From NCBI GenBank assembly GCA_019054805.1, contig JAHQIY010000042.1:62001-126000 (forward strand): a stretch of DNA of 64,000 nucleotides, in the 5' to 3' direction. Made by a program: the position numbers and the translations under genes. This DNA comes from Brachionus manjavacas (Eukaryota; Rotifera; Eurotatoria; Ploima; Brachionidae). Below are positions 53,642 to 63,836 of this stretch, one piece after another. The notes below the pieces were generated by a model. The model was not told the origin of the DNA. It ran no database searches and saw only the letters and a program-made list of their open reading frames with translations. Position 1 is the stretch's first letter. Every line of letters begins with the position of its first letter.

Positions 53642-54343
53642 ATGATTATTGTTGGACATCGCGGAGTCGCCGGTCGCTACCCTGAAAATACAAAATCGAG
53701 TATAGAAGCGGCCATTAACCTCGGGCTCGATTGGGTTGAGGTAGACGTGCAACCCACAAAAGACGACCAACTTGTTATCTGTCACGATCATACGATTAAT
53801 CGATGCAGTGACGGTTCCGGTCGTATCGATGAACTGACTCTGAAGCAGCTAAAACAGTATGATTTTGGTGCTTGGTTTAATGCAGAGTCTGCTAACCAGA
53901 GCCTTCTCACACTAGAGGAACTTCTCACCTTAGCTAAAACACACAACTTAAAACTCAACCTTGAGATAAAAGTAGACCGCCATGATGTTCAAAAAGTGTG
54001 TGAATTGCTCAAAGAGCAATTAGCCAAGAAAAATGTTGACCCTTGCGATGTTGTGCTTTCGAGTTTTAGTAATGAAGTTATACGTCAACTTAGCCTATCG
54101 CTCCCGCAATATCGACTCGGTGTGTTGTGTAACCGTCTCGACAAGAAAACCAAAGCCCTCCTTAAAGAAGTCGATGCGTTTAGTTGCAACATCAATTACC
54201 GATGGGCTAACAAGCAGCAAATTGAACAACTCAAGCATGACGGATATCAGGTATGGAGTTACACCGTCAATAACCCGAACTCACTGAAACACCTACCTAA
54301 CCTAGACGCGATTTTTAGCGACTTCCCCGAGCGATTCTTATAA
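53642..54343 (+). CDS. ugpQ: Glycerophosphodiester phosphodiesterase, UgpQ-type
   Basis: 233 residues, cytoplasmic. GDPD motifs: GHRGVAGRYPENTKSS, the acidic pair in WVEVDVQPTKDDQLVICHDH (Glu-x-Asp and His) and LEIKVD. It hydrolyses glycerophosphodiesters to glycerol-3-phosphate and alcohol. RBS GAGAAG seven bases before ATG. Cytoplasmic localisation separates it from periplasmic GlpQ. Confidence 0.9.
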   Translation: MIIVGHRGVAGRYPENTKSSIEAAINLGLDWVEVDVQPTKDDQLVICHDHTINRCSDGSGRIDELTLKQLKQYDFGAWFNAESANQSLLTLEELLTLAKTHNLKLNLEIKVDRHDVQKVCELLKEQLAKKNVDPCDVVLSSFSNEVIRQLSLSLPQYRLGVLCNRLDKKTKALLKEVDAFSCNINYRWANKQQIEQLKHDGYQVWSYTVNNPNSLKHLPNLDAIFSDFPERFL

Positions 54344-54361
54344 CGCTACTGACGTTCTGAC

Positions 54362-54398
54362 ATACAGTGTTATCCAGTACTACTGTATAACACTGTAT
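54362..54398. repeat. 12-bp perfect dyad with LexA-like half-sites
   Basis: ATACAGTGTTAT (54362-54373) is complementary to 54387-54398, with a CAG/CTG stem inside. The right arm also has the direct repeat ACTGTATAA twice. It may terminate ugpQ or bind protein. Confidence 0.6.
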
Positions 54399-54573
54399 AA
54401 GCCATAGTGACCTGCATCACTATTTATGAATTATTTATCAAATCTCCCTCGCACCCAACAACTTGACATTTGCTCTATATATCAACACCTTAAATTAAAA
54501 ACCGAACTCAAGCCGTTCTAGTTCTGTTTAAATACCGCACAAAAATGCTTGCCAACACAGCCAATAAAAACTA

Positions 54574-54589
54574 CTGCATAACCATACAG
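54574..54589 (+). promoter_or_regulatory. LexA-like SOS box
   Basis: CTGCATAACCATACAG fits CTGT-N8-ACAG with one mismatch, 22 bases before the sulA-like start. A box this close to the ATG would block transcription initiation until DNA damage. Confidence 0.7.
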
Positions 54590-54611
54590 CATGTACAAAG
54601 GAACAGTAACT

Positions 54612-55007
54612 ATGATTCAGGCACATACTCAAACTCAAACGTTCTCTAAATACAATGTTTTGGCTCAACCTACAGCGCCAATGAACATCGATAACGATAC
54701 GTTAAGTCGCCTAGCTGGTCTTTCTGGCCAGAAACAATGGATCTTATTTACTGCTGAATGTCCTCGCCCTGACTATGAGCAGTTTGCTTCCTTCAGTGTG
54801 AGCTGTAAGAAAATTATCCAGATGAAAGCTTCTCAAAAACAGTCTGAGTTTGAAATTGTTAAGAAAGCGATTGAATCAGGTAATGCCAGTGCTGTTGTTG
54901 CATCAAACAATATTCCTATGGTTGAGCAAAGTTTACTCCGCAACCATGCTATCCAATTCCAGTGTGAAGTCTTTTTCGTTGAGGGCAGAGTTAACCAGTA
55001 TCACTAA
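54612..55007 (+). CDS. sulA: SulA-like SOS-induced cell-division inhibitor
   Basis: 131 residues from the ATG at 54612 (AAAGGA nine bases upstream). The pattern LSRLAGLSGQKQWILFTAEC ... KAIESGNASAVVASN follows the SulA core (a RecA-like fold that binds FtsZ); overall similarity to enterobacterial SulA is low. A LexA-like box in the promoter supports the call. It would block division during DNA damage. Confidence 0.8.
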   Translation: MIQAHTQTQTFSKYNVLAQPTAPMNIDNDTLSRLAGLSGQKQWILFTAECPRPDYEQFASFSVSCKKIIQMKASQKQSEFEIVKKAIESGNASAVVASNNIPMVEQSLLRNHAIQFQCEVFFVEGRVNQYH

Positions 55008-55034
55008 CAAGCTCAACAAATTCACTGTCTTTTT

Positions 55035-55066
55035 GCCCTACCTTGTGTGGGGCTTTTTCTTTTTTG
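55035..55066 (+). terminator. Rho-independent terminator after sulA-like gene
   Basis: GCCCTAC, loop CTTGT, GTGGGGC with one G-U pair, followed by TTTTTCTTTTTT. Confidence 0.75.
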
Positions 55067-55220
55067 CACCCTATTGAGCTGTTTTTCGCCATATAGAGAA
55101 AAAACAAAGCAAACGTTTGCTTTTTCTCTGGCAGCACAAAATAGTTCTGGTATTATGCGAAGCAAATAAATTATCTGCGTTGATAATTTCACCACCTTGC
55201 TAAAGTATAGGAATGTCAAA

Positions 55221-56324
55221 ATGAGTCTCGCTGATCAAGTTCTAGCTGTTAACGATGATCTTCCAATTCGTACCGATAAACCCGTCCACAGCGGAAAAGT
55301 TCGCTCTGTTTACTGGCTAACTGAAGAAGACAGCAAGCGTCTTATCCAAGAAAAAGGTTATGACGTTGCCCCTGATGCGCCACTTGCTATCATGGTAATC
55401 AGTGACCGTATCTCAGCGTTTGACTGTATCTGGCATGCTGAAGGCGGCTTAAAAGGGGTTCCTGGAAAAGGCGCGGCACTCAATGCGATTTCCAACCACT
55501 GGTTTAAGCTGTTCAAAGACAACGGTTTGGCAGACAGTCACATCCTTGATATTCCCCACCCTTTCGTTTGGATCGTTCAAAAAGCGAAACCAATTATGAT
55601 TGAAGCGATCTGCCGCCAGTACATTACTGGCTCAATGTGGCGCTCTTATGAGAAAGGCGAACGCGAGTTCTGCGGTATTGAGTTACCAGAAGGACTAGAA
55701 AAGGATAAAGCGCTACCAGAGCTGCTGATGACACCTTCAACGAAAGGCATTTTAAAAGGCATTCCGGGCGTGCCTGAAGCGGATGACGTCAACATTACTC
55801 GCCAAAACATCGTTGATAACTTCGCAGCATTCAACTTCTCTAAAGCAGACGATATCGCTCAATATGAAAAACTGCTACGCGAAGGTTTTGTTGTCATTAG
55901 CAATGCTCTTGCAGAAATCGAGCAAATCTTTGTTGATACCAAATTTGAGTTTGGCTACGTTCACGACGCAGCAGGTAACGAGAAACTTATCTACATGGAT
56001 GAAGTGGGTACGCCAGATTCATCACGCATTTGGGACGAGCGCGAATACGATGCAGGTAATATCGTAGAGAACTCGAAAGAAGGTTTCCGTCAGTTCTTGC
56101 TTAACCACTTCCCTGATCCAGACATTCTGCTTAACAAAGAACGTATGGACGAGCGTGAAGCACTTGCGCGTGACAACGCACTTCCACTAGAAGCCCTAAT
56201 GGATATTTCTAAGACTTACCTCGGCATTGCTGAGAAGATCACGGGCGCTGAAATCCACCTAAGCGAAAATCCGAAGCAAGAGATCATCGATATCCTTAGC
56301 CGAGATTACGGCCTGATCGATTAA
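55221..56324 (+). CDS. purC: Phosphoribosylaminoimidazole-succinocarboxamide synthase (SAICAR synthetase)
   Basis: 367 residues from the ATG at 55221 (AGGA eight bases upstream; an upstream in-frame start lacks an RBS). SAICAR motifs: [53 protein letters not shown] and [18 protein letters not shown]. It is the long form (about 367 residues) found in Vibrio, not the 237-residue E. coli type. Step of de novo purine synthesis. Confidence 0.97.
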   Translation: MSLADQVLAVNDDLPIRTDKPVHSGKVRSVYWLTEEDSKRLIQEKGYDVAPDAPLAIMVISDRISAFDCIWHAEGGLKGVPGKGAALNAISNHWFKLFKDNGLADSHILDIPHPFVWIVQKAKPIMIEAICRQYITGSMWRSYEKGEREFCGIELPEGLEKDKALPELLMTPSTKGILKGIPGVPEADDVNITRQNIVDNFAAFNFSKADDIAQYEKLLREGFVVISNALAEIEQIFVDTKFEFGYVHDAAGNEKLIYMDEVGTPDSSRIWDEREYDAGNIVENSKEGFRQFLLNHFPDPDILLNKERMDEREALARDNALPLEALMDISKTYLGIAEKITGAEIHLSENPKQEIIDILSRDYGLID

Positions 56325-56719
56325 TCTCCCCCACCCAATTGCAAATGCCCTCGCTTTTGAGGGCATTTTTGTTTTGAGATGTTGTCGTTAATGGGATTTT
56401 CGGTTTAAAGCGAACTAGAAATCTTAGAAGAGGTTGGATTGTTTATGCCTCAAAGTTTGTTTGGATAGCCCCAAAATTTCATAAGATTAATTTAGTCAAC
56501 AGAGTCAATTCAACAATTCTCATTTCTAAAAGAGTTGTATCCCTATCCGAATGCTGTAGTTCTATCGCTAGGCCATAACGTAAATAGAGTATCTTTCGCC
56601 TTGATTATGCAATAAATTGCAATCATAATCATAGGTCCCTTTTGGACTGGCTGATCGCTGAAGAAGTGTTTTGGTAAGTAAAAGGTCAAACTAAGCAGTA
56701 AATGTTTGCAGGTAATTTC
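56325..56719. other. 395-base gap after purC
   Basis: The purC terminator occupies 56343-56375. The remaining sequence is AT-rich (about 56400-56700) and holds the promoter of the MBL gene; no ORF or strong hairpin was seen. Confidence 0.5.
56343..56375 (+). terminator. Rho-independent terminator of purC
   Basis: AAATGCCCTC, loop GCTTTT, GAGGGCATTT, then TTGTTTT. Confidence 0.9.
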
Positions 56720-57547
56720 GTGAAAAAAATTTTATTAGGTGTCCTTTTCAGTGCATCAGTCTTTGCTTCCTCAAGCAAAGACGTTCCAACGATGAATGAT
56801 AAGAACGGTTATGTAGAACCGTTTCAGATGTTTGATAATGTTTATTATGTTGGGGACAAATGGGTTTCATCATATGCAATTGATACAGATGACGGACTAG
56901 TGATAATTGATACACTTGATTTCCCTTATTCTAAGTGGATTCCTATCAATCTTGAGAAGCTAGGGTTAGAAGATGAGCCAATAACGCACATATTGGTAAC
57001 GCATGGGCATTCTGACCATGTTGGGGGCGCTCAGTTACTTCAGAAGATGTACGGATCAAAAGTTGTGATGACAAAAAGTGCTCATGAGCTTTCCATACAG
57101 CAATCAAACAAAAGCAAAGGTGAGAATAAGTTCCTTCCACCAACCCTAGACATAGAGATAAAAAGTGATACCTCTATGGTTATTGGTGGTCATGCGTTTA
57201 AGTTCTATCTCACACCGGGTCATACCGAAGGTGATTTTTCCCTAGAATTTACAGTCAAAGATAAAGGCGCTGAACATCGTGCTTTTATCGTTGGTGGCCA
57301 TAGCGTAAGTGGCAACGACCCTAAAATGATTGAACAGTTCTTGAGTAGTATGGAGAAAATTAGAAAGATTTCACTCCAGCCTCCTTTAGTGAGCGTTAAC
57401 CTTTCGAACCATCCACATAAAAATTATCTATTTGAGAATAGAGAGAAGCTAGGTGCAAATGGGAACCCATTTATTAGTGAGACAAACTTCTTCATGTTCC
57501 TTAAGCAACAAGAAAACTTAGCTAAGAATAAAATAAAAGGGTTATAA
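56720..57547 (+). CDS. Secreted B3-like MBL-fold hydrolase (possible beta-lactamase relative)
   Basis: 275 residues from the GTG at 56720, preferred over the ATG at 56702 because AGGT lies seven bases before it and it gives a regular signal peptide (MKKILLGVLFSASVFAS). Zinc motif THGHSDHVGG (His95-x-His97-x-Asp99-His100), second ligand in TPGHTEGD, a later His in LSNHPHK, and NPF near the C-terminus; this set follows class B3 metallo-beta-lactamases and their paralogues. Active-site ligands are complete. Substrate is not shown by sequence; many such proteins are not resistance enzymes. The gene is AT-richer than purC. Confidence 0.82.
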   Translation: MKKILLGVLFSASVFASSSKDVPTMNDKNGYVEPFQMFDNVYYVGDKWVSSYAIDTDDGLVIIDTLDFPYSKWIPINLEKLGLEDEPITHILVTHGHSDHVGGAQLLQKMYGSKVVMTKSAHELSIQQSNKSKGENKFLPPTLDIEIKSDTSMVIGGHAFKFYLTPGHTEGDFSLEFTVKDKGAEHRAFIVGGHSVSGNDPKMIEQFLSSMEKIRKISLQPPLVSVNLSNHPHKNYLFENREKLGANGNPFISETNFFMFLKQQENLAKNKIKGL

Positions 57548-57730
57548 CAATTCTTCAGATAATGTGTAGCCTTCGCTCCTCAATTCCGACATGACGCGAC
57601 CTTTCCTCACCGTCATTCCTGAAACGATGCACCCACAAAAGTGAGTGTTTTCACCCTAGGAGGGCATTGTTGTCAGGAATCTACTTAAGGGGTGTTCAGG
57701 CTTATATAGGTAGATACGTTCCCCGCTCTC

Positions 57731-57764
57731 AGAAAAACCAAAGCCCCCTGACTATCAGAGGGCT
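57731..57764 (-). terminator. Rho-independent terminator after EF-hand gene
   Basis: On the - strand AGCCCTCTGA, loop TAG, TCAGGGGGCT with one mismatch, then TTGGTTTTT. Confidence 0.75.
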
Positions 57765-57812
57765 CGCTGTATTTCACGTGCGCGAAAGACCTAACACTTC
57801 GTCTAGCTAAGT

Positions 57813-58346
57813 CTACTTATCTTTACCGCCTTTATTTCCACCGCCATTGCCACCACCACGGTTACCACCGCCGCCACGATTACCGCCACCTTTATTACTA
57901 TTACCGCTGTTTCCTCGGCTTTCGCTGCGGTTACTGTTTCCCTGACTTCGAGAGCTCGATGAACTACTTGTTACGTTGTTCGATTGTCGATTCGTTTTGA
58001 GCTCCCCTGTGCCATTACCCGGATTAGAGTACTTAGCATGAGCATTAAGCTCCTCTTGAGTAACAAAACCATCGCGATCTTTATCGAACGAAGCAAACGC
58101 ACTGAGTCCGTCTCCTTCTTGCTCAGAGTCATCGCCTTCTTCCTCGTTACCGTCATCATCATCACCCTGACGGAACTGATTAAACTCTTCTTGCGATACC
58201 AATCCGTCACCATCGGTGTCAATGTCTTCGACACTTGGCGGCGTTTTCGTTCTGTTGCTGCCCGTCTCTTCACCCTCTTCTTCTTCCGCGTAAGCATTAG
58301 AAAATGCCAGTGCTAACAAGACAGCAGTCAATAGCAATTTCTTCAT
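57813..58346 (-). CDS. Secreted EF-hand protein with Gly/Asn-rich tail
   Basis: 177 residues, signal peptide about 1-20 (AYA-E). Two complete canonical EF-hand loops: Asp43-Glu54 (DTDGDGLVSQEE) and Asp88-Glu99 (DKDRDGFVTQEE), so calcium binding is likely. Acidic spacer between them; residues 125-177 are low-complexity Ser/Asn then Gly/Lys/Arg/Asn repeats (NKGGGNRGGGGNRGGG), basic, a possible surface- or nucleic-acid-binding tail. Family not named. Confidence 0.85.
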   Translation of the reverse strand: MKKLLLTAVLLALAFSNAYAEEEEGEETGSNRTKTPPSVEDIDTDGDGLVSQEEFNQFRQGDDDDGNEEEGDDSEQEGDGLSAFASFDKDRDGFVTQEELNAHAKYSNPGNGTGELKTNRQSNNVTSSSSSSRSQGNSNRSESRGNSGNSNKGGGNRGGGGNRGGGNGGGNKGGKDK

Positions 58347-58477
58347 AATTCACTCCTGATATATCTCTCAATTAAAGTCTAGCGGATATCGCGGTGATCG
58401 CTTATGTGAGTGACAGGCTATGAATTATTGCGGCGAAACGGTATAAGTAGTATTCCCAATTTAAGTCCCTTTGAATT

Positions 58478-59392
58478 ATGGATTACCTAGCCCTTTCTCG
58501 AATCAGCCTTAAACACCTTACCGTGTTACATGTCCTTCTCAGCACTCATAGCGTGACCAATGCCGCCAAAGTTTTATGCGTTACCCCATCGAGTGTGAGT
58601 AAGACTCTCAACCAGCTGCGTGATCAACTTAAAGATGAGCTGTTTTACCGCGAGGGAGGCCAATTAATTCCTACACCATTTGCGCTTAGCATTGGTTCTG
58701 AAGTTCATAAAATATTGTCGAGCATGAATGGTATTTTGCACCAAGGTGCTTTCAAACCTGCGGAATTTGAGGGGACGATTTCTCTCTCTATGCGCGAAAG
58801 TACCTTTGAACTGTTCGCGTCAAAAATCGCACTCATCATGAAACAGCTCACCAATGCGAGAGCCGTTAATGTTTACGCGAAAGAGCAGTTAAGTTTTGAT
58901 GCCTTGGTACGCGGGCAAGTCGATTTTATGATCTTACCGCATGATATTAGCCAACCGCCGACTCGTAGCCGAGAGCTAATGTGGAAGCAGATTCATTCAG
59001 ATGAGATGGTGTGCTTGATGTCAGAGCAGCACCCACTCGCAAAGAGAGAGTTGGATATACACGGATACCTCTCGTATCAGCATATCGGTATTTTGGACAA
59101 AGACCTCTCAGAGCCCTACTTCGAGCAAAACCTGACCCAAAAATACGGCGCTCGTAAAGTGGCTATGTCAGTCGCGGATTTCGGCGCTGCCGCGATCATG
59201 TGCCACCATTCACAACACTTGCTGACCTGCTCTAAAATGTGGGCTAAAAATGCAGCGCAAGCGAAAGGCTTAGTTTCTAAACCTCTTCCTTTTGAGTATG
59301 GTGAGGTCGCCTATAGCTTAGTGTGGAACCAAGCAAGCTTAAACAACCCTGCACTTCACTGGCTCCATCAGCAATTAACGACCGCAGACTAA
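58478..59392 (+). CDS. LysR-family transcriptional regulator
   Basis: 304 residues: N-terminal winged HTH (LKHLTVLHVLLSTHSVTNAA, KVLCVTPSSVSKTLNQLRDQL) and a LysR effector domain. Tail-to-tail overlap of four bases with yjjW. Target unknown; the YjjI/YjjW genes are the nearest candidates. Confidence 0.92.
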   Translation: MDYLALSRISLKHLTVLHVLLSTHSVTNAAKVLCVTPSSVSKTLNQLRDQLKDELFYREGGQLIPTPFALSIGSEVHKILSSMNGILHQGAFKPAEFEGTISLSMRESTFELFASKIALIMKQLTNARAVNVYAKEQLSFDALVRGQVDFMILPHDISQPPTRSRELMWKQIHSDEMVCLMSEQHPLAKRELDIHGYLSYQHIGILDKDLSEPYFEQNLTQKYGARKVAMSVADFGAAAIMCHHSQHLLTCSKMWAKNAAQAKGLVSKPLPFEYGEVAYSLVWNQASLNNPALHWLHQQLTTAD

Positions 59393-60255
59393 GTATAAAT
59401 AGCGGGGGTAAGTATCGGCTGGACAATTTTATCTGCAATGAGTGAGCGAAACCGATTCATCTCATATTCGCTACATTTTTCCCACTCCAGTGCTTGCCCG
59501 CTCACCCCGTGGTGCTGAAACGCATTAAGTCGAACGACTACATCATCTGGCAGCGAACGAATTAGCTTAACAATCTCATCGATTTCAATGTCCAGATCAC
59601 TTTTACCCGGAATGTGTAACAGCCTAAGCTCATGCAGTTTTTTTGCTCTTGCTAGATAGCGAATCGAATCAATCACCCTATGGTTGTCTCTTCTGGTTAG
59701 CCACTGATGCGTTTCACTCTGCCACGATTTTAAATCGAGCATAACGCCGTCAAGAACAGGTGTGACTCTCTCCCAAGCATGAATAGGTAAATAGCCGTTA
59801 CTATCAATGAAACAGGTTAGATGTCCTAGTTCTCTGTCTGCTTTGATGGCATTAAATAGCGCTATGATAAACGGAAGCTGAAGAGTGGCTTCTCCACCCG
59901 AAACCGTGATGCCGGAAATAAAGAAGTGTTGGCTACGGATGAGCTCCAAAATTTGAGTGACATTGTAACGCTTTATCTTGGGACTCGATTTGTGACCACA
60001 GATATCGATACATTTATCGCAGTGAGTGCAAAGCCCTTCATCCCACACCACCTTGTTATCAATCATAGCTAATGCTTGTGTAGGACATGAATCAACACAA
60101 TCGCCACAGTGATTACAATGATTGATTGTATGTGGGTTATGGCAATTTAAGCAATCAAAGTTACACCCTTGTAGAAAGATGACCAGGCGATTGCCCGGCC
60201 CATCAACACAAGAGAAATTAAGAATGCGGCTAACTAACGCTGACTTCTCACTCAC
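59389..60255 (-). CDS. yjjW: YjjW-type glycyl-radical enzyme activase
   Basis: 288 residues. Radical-SAM CxxxCxxC motif GCNFDCLNCHNP, an inserted double ferredoxin-like cluster region (CNHCGDCVDSCP..CTHCDKCIDICG) typical of YjjW and other GRE activases, and the SAM region SGGEATLQ. It activates YjjI by generating its glycyl radical. 12 bases after yjjI, same operon. Confidence 0.92.
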   Translation of the reverse strand: MSEKSALVSRILNFSCVDGPGNRLVIFLQGCNFDCLNCHNPHTINHCNHCGDCVDSCPTQALAMIDNKVVWDEGLCTHCDKCIDICGHKSSPKIKRYNVTQILELIRSQHFFISGITVSGGEATLQLPFIIALFNAIKADRELGHLTCFIDSNGYLPIHAWERVTPVLDGVMLDLKSWQSETHQWLTRRDNHRVIDSIRYLARAKKLHELRLLHIPGKSDLDIEIDEIVKLIRSLPDDVVVRLNAFQHHGVSGQALEWEKCSEYEMNRFRSLIADKIVQPILTPAIYT

Positions 60256-60267
60256 TGCTGTGCCCTA

Positions 60268-61809
60268 CTACTTGTATACTGGCTCTGTTTCCATGCTGAC
60301 CACGCGAGGTGAACGGTCTAGTATTCCAGTGTTCTGGGCCGCCTCCGCTCCCAAGAAAGTGGTGTTTTTACGTGAGCCTTCCTCGGCAAACTTGTTGATA
60401 TCAGAAAGCTTAATCATATAACCCGTGACACGGACTAAATCATTAGATGCAACGTTCGCGGTAAACTCTCTGAAGCCTTGCTTCAATGCCCCCTTGCACA
60501 AGTTGAACATCGCCTCAGGGTTGGATTTCACCGTTTCATCTATGGTCAAAATATCACTAATGCCAGAGGTGTAATATTTGTGCTGCTCAGCCGTTGCTTG
60601 AACATAAGACACAGGATCAGGTTCGGTGCCATAAGGGATACGAACGCCTGGCGTCACATCTTCGTCCAAGCTGATCCCGCCTTGAGCGTGAAGCAGCGCC
60701 TTACCCTCTAAACCATATTTCACTGGGCTGCTATCGACAAGGTGAGCGAGCTTTTCTGATATTGCCAGTGCAAGTCGATTTGCCTGATGGCTATGACCGT
60801 ATTGCTCATCAATGCCTTCTTTATCAAGCAAGATATTGACCGCCTCTGCCATGCCATAAATGCCATACATAGGCGCAAATCGATTCTCTTCAACCAAACC
60901 CTCAGTGGTTAAGAAACCTTTGAAGAAGTTTGATTTCTCATGCAGGTGACTGCTGCGCGCATCCATAAGCTCAATCATTAACTCACTGTAAGATGGCAAA
61001 ATATAGTCTAGAAAATCTGTTCTATCTTTGGCACGCAATGCGACTTGTTTTAAGTTCATTCGAACTAAGGTATTCGAACCACCAGCAAGAGGCAAAGAGT
61101 TGTAGCAACTAACAATGCCGAACTTATTCTCACCATAAGCGGCCGCATGCATCGGATAATTAGCAATATGAGGTTTGCTACATTCGCAGATATTGGTCGT
61201 CGCTTGTTTGAGTAGATCGTCTGGAGTGATGTTCGCATCGTACATAAAGGTTAAGTTTGGAGCGATCTGCTTTAACTCTGCGTCGACTCGTAAAATGGTC
61301 CGGCAAATGACATTGTCTGTAGGCCCGATATTCACATGCATAAAGGCATCGGGCAGCGTTCTATCGAGCATGATCCAGAAACGTTTCAGCTTGGTGTAGA
61401 TTTCTGCTTCACTTAAGGTTCCTACGTAAGGCAGCAAGACATCATCAAGCTGACCAAGATAGACAGGAATATTCGTTACAGAAGGAACATGGTGGTAGAT
61501 GATCGTTAGTAGATTCAGCGCATCATCAAAATCAGTCGCGGGTTCTAGCTCTAGGTAATCTGAGCCTTGCTTAAGGAACTTCGCATAGTCAGGTAAAACA
61601 TAGCGAGGTTTGAAAGGGGCATGGCCTTCAAACATGTCACAAATTACGCCCTCTTCCATCGCTTTTGAAACACCTTCAGAAATCTTCATATAGGGCAGAC
61701 TGGCTTCCGCTTCTAGGGCTAAGAATTGGTTTTTCTGTTTTGGAGAGAGCTTAGCATCGGTAACGATATTGTTTACACGTTGCTGAAATGCGTTGTTAAC
61801 ATCAGACAT
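60268..61809 (-). CDS. yjjI: YjjI-family glycyl-radical enzyme
   Basis: 513 residues; C-terminal glycyl-radical segment RVTGYM (Gly in VRVTGYMIKL) and a catalytic Cys in SCYNSLPLAGG, the order of GRE enzymes. No close relation to PflB or NrdD. The reaction of YjjI is not settled. In operon with its activase YjjW; expected in anaerobic conditions. Confidence 0.92.
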   Translation of the reverse strand: MSDVNNAFQQRVNNIVTDAKLSPKQKNQFLALEAEASLPYMKISEGVSKAMEEGVICDMFEGHAPFKPRYVLPDYAKFLKQGSDYLELEPATDFDDALNLLTIIYHHVPSVTNIPVYLGQLDDVLLPYVGTLSEAEIYTKLKRFWIMLDRTLPDAFMHVNIGPTDNVICRTILRVDAELKQIAPNLTFMYDANITPDDLLKQATTNICECSKPHIANYPMHAAAYGENKFGIVSCYNSLPLAGGSNTLVRMNLKQVALRAKDRTDFLDYILPSYSELMIELMDARSSHLHEKSNFFKGFLTTEGLVEENRFAPMYGIYGMAEAVNILLDKEGIDEQYGHSHQANRLALAISEKLAHLVDSSPVKYGLEGKALLHAQGGISLDEDVTPGVRIPYGTEPDPVSYVQATAEQHKYYTSGISDILTIDETVKSNPEAMFNLCKGALKQGFREFTANVASNDLVRVTGYMIKLSDINKFAEEGSRKNTTFLGAEAAQNTGILDRSPRVVSMETEPVYK

Positions 61810-61913
61810 AGTTATTTTCCTTATTATTTATAAGGATTCTAACCAAATTTCTCTATGTCCACTATTGAGTTTATGTTGATGACCAATGTCCATTTTGGAA
61901 ATCTATAATCAAG

Positions 61914-61940
61914 AAAAAGCCCCGAACTTTCGGGGCTTTA
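61914..61940 (-). terminator. Rho-independent terminator of Cache chemoreceptor
   Basis: AAAGCCCCGAA and its complement TTCGGGGCTTT with a short loop; on the - strand TTTTT follows. Confidence 0.9.
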
Positions 61941-61952
61941 AGATTCATTGGA

Positions 61953-63836
61953 TTACAGTTTAAATCGTTGAATCTCTTGCTCTAGTTCGTGAGATAGCTC
62001 AGACAACTGCGCGGCTTGTGCTGCTGCGTCGTGCGCTTCATCGGCAAGTTCATTCGAAACATCACGAATACCAACGGTGTTACGCGTGATTTCAGAAGTG
62101 ACTGACGCTTGCTCTTCAGCAGCAGAGGCAATTTGAGTCGCCATATCGCTAATACGCTCTACCGCTGTTTGGATTTGAGTCAGGCTAACCGCAGCTGAAT
62201 CAGCGTCCGCCACACTGGTATCGGCTAACTGACGGCTATCACCCATGATGCCCACAGCTTTACCCGTTGTGCCTTGTAGCGTTTCAATCATCTGCTGGAT
62301 TTCTTGGGTTGAAGCGTGGGTACGTTGGCTTAGCACACGAACTTCATCGGCAACTACAGCGAAGCCACGACCTTGCTCACCTGCACGCGCAGCTTCAATA
62401 GCGGCGTTAAGCGCAAGTAAGTTAGTTTGCTCTGCAATATCCTGAATCGTAGAAAGAATAGTGCTGATGCTCTTACCATGAACTTCAAGCTCTTGGATAA
62501 CTTCTGTCGCTACCTGAACTTCCGTTGCTAGGTTTTGAATCGAGCCTTGAGTCTGTACTACTTGCTCACCGCCGTGAACACAGGCAGTTACCGCTTCCGA
62601 AGAGTTCTGCGCTGTATTGTCAGCATTACCCGCGATTTCTTGCGTTGCAGCCGCCATTTCATTGATCGCTGTTGCGACCATGTTGATCTCATCTTGTTGC
62701 AGGCGAATACGAGCGCTACGCTCTTCCGCTTGTTGCGCTGTTTGCTTAGATTGCTCTGACAGCGATGCAGACACAAGGCTTAGCTTAGAAACCATAGTGT
62801 GCATATTACCAACGAAGGTATTGAAGTTAGTTGCAAGCTGTCCCACTTCGTCATCGCTACGTGGTTCAAGACGCTGGGTAAGATCACCTTCACCCGATGC
62901 AATTTCCTCAAGTGCATTAGAAACACGAACTAAGTCTTGGAACAAGAAGCTCACTAACCAAGAAACTACCGCAATAACGATTAAAGTAATCACGATTGCA
63001 GTAATAATTAGGCTTTGTAGCAGTTCTGTGTGTGCCGCTTCTTCTGTTGCGCGATCCATCTCAATAGCAAAAATCCACTGAGTGTCTGGAACCTTAGTAA
63101 AGAAATACAGTTTCTCTTGACCATTACGTTCAATCAGCTTGATTGAACCCGCGTTAGCTGCGTCTTCGATAGCACGTAGAGTGAACTCTTTTGAAAGTGT
63201 GGTGACAGGTTTAAGAGAAAGAGATTTATCCGGGTGCGCTAAGAAAGTGCCATTCTGAGTATCAATCAACATCGCGTAGGCATTTTTACCCGCATCTAAG
63301 TTGATCACATCGTTGATTAGTTGATCAATCAATACATCAGCGCCAACCACACCTACGAACTGACCGTTACGGCGAATTGGTTCAGCAATCGTCACCAACA
63401 AGGCATTAGTAATCGCATCTTTGTATGCCGTAGTGATAATCTGACGGCCTGCATTATTAGCATCGATATACCAAGGGCGAACACGTGGGTCGTAATCCGC
63501 TCGGTTACGCTCTGGGTGCGAACGGTACATACCACCTTCTGGCGTACCTAAAAAGATGTCATCAAAGCCACCTGCTTTTCTCGCTTGTTGTAGGTATGGA
63601 ACAACGTCGACTTCATTGCTGTAGTCATTAAACGCAGAAGCAATATCTTTACGAATATTGATCCAGTCTTTGATACCAGAAGAAGCCGTCGTCGCTAGAC
63701 TTTCTGCACGCGCATAAACGCCATTTTGTGTTTGTTGCTTCAGTTGATCGGCGGATAGCCAAGTTAACGCACTCGCCATTAGCACCACTGCTAACAGGCT
63801 TGCACCTATAAGTTTTTGTTTTAATGATAAGTTCAT
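61953..63836 (-). CDS. Methyl-accepting chemotaxis protein, double-Cache sensor
   Basis: 627 residues: TM1 about 8-29, dCache_1-type periplasmic domain about 35-275 ([54 protein letters not shown]), TM2 about 277-300, HAMP, and signalling tip [20 protein letters not shown] (quoted within 20). The dCache pocket with RPWY and Asp is typical of amino-acid-type ligands. No C-terminal CheR pentapeptide. Confidence 0.94.
   Translation of the reverse strand: MNLSLKQKLIGASLLAVVLMASALTWLSADQLKQQTQNGVYARAESLATTASSGIKDWINIRKDIASAFNDYSNEVDVVPYLQQARKAGGFDDIFLGTPEGGMYRSHPERNRADYDPRVRPWYIDANNAGRQIITTAYKDAITNALLVTIAEPIRRNGQFVGVVGADVLIDQLINDVINLDAGKNAYAMLIDTQNGTFLAHPDKSLSLKPVTTLSKEFTLRAIEDAANAGSIKLIERNGQEKLYFFTKVPDTQWIFAIEMDRATEEAAHTELLQSLIITAIVITLIVIAVVSWLVSFLFQDLVRVSNALEEIASGEGDLTQRLEPRSDDEVGQLATNFNTFVGNMHTMVSKLSLVSASLSEQSKQTAQQAEERSARIRLQQDEINMVATAINEMAAATQEIAGNADNTAQNSSEAVTACVHGGEQVVQTQGSIQNLATEVQVATEVIQELEVHGKSISTILSTIQDIAEQTNLLALNAAIEAARAGEQGRGFAVVADEVRVLSQRTHASTQEIQQMIETLQGTTGKAVGIMGDSRQLADTSVADADSAAVSLTQIQTAVERISDMATQIASAAEEQASVTSEITRNTVGIRDVSNELADEAHDAAAQAAQLSELSHELEQEIQRFKL

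Noticed and set aside
57548-57730. Possible dispersed repeat or small gene after the MBL gene
   Set aside because: Short ambiguous repeats (GTCATTCCTGA, TGTCAGGAAT) but no ORF or clear boundary; left as non-coding.
61870-61885. FNR box upstream of yjjI
   Set aside because: Only a half site (TTGATGACCAATG) is present; not enough to call.
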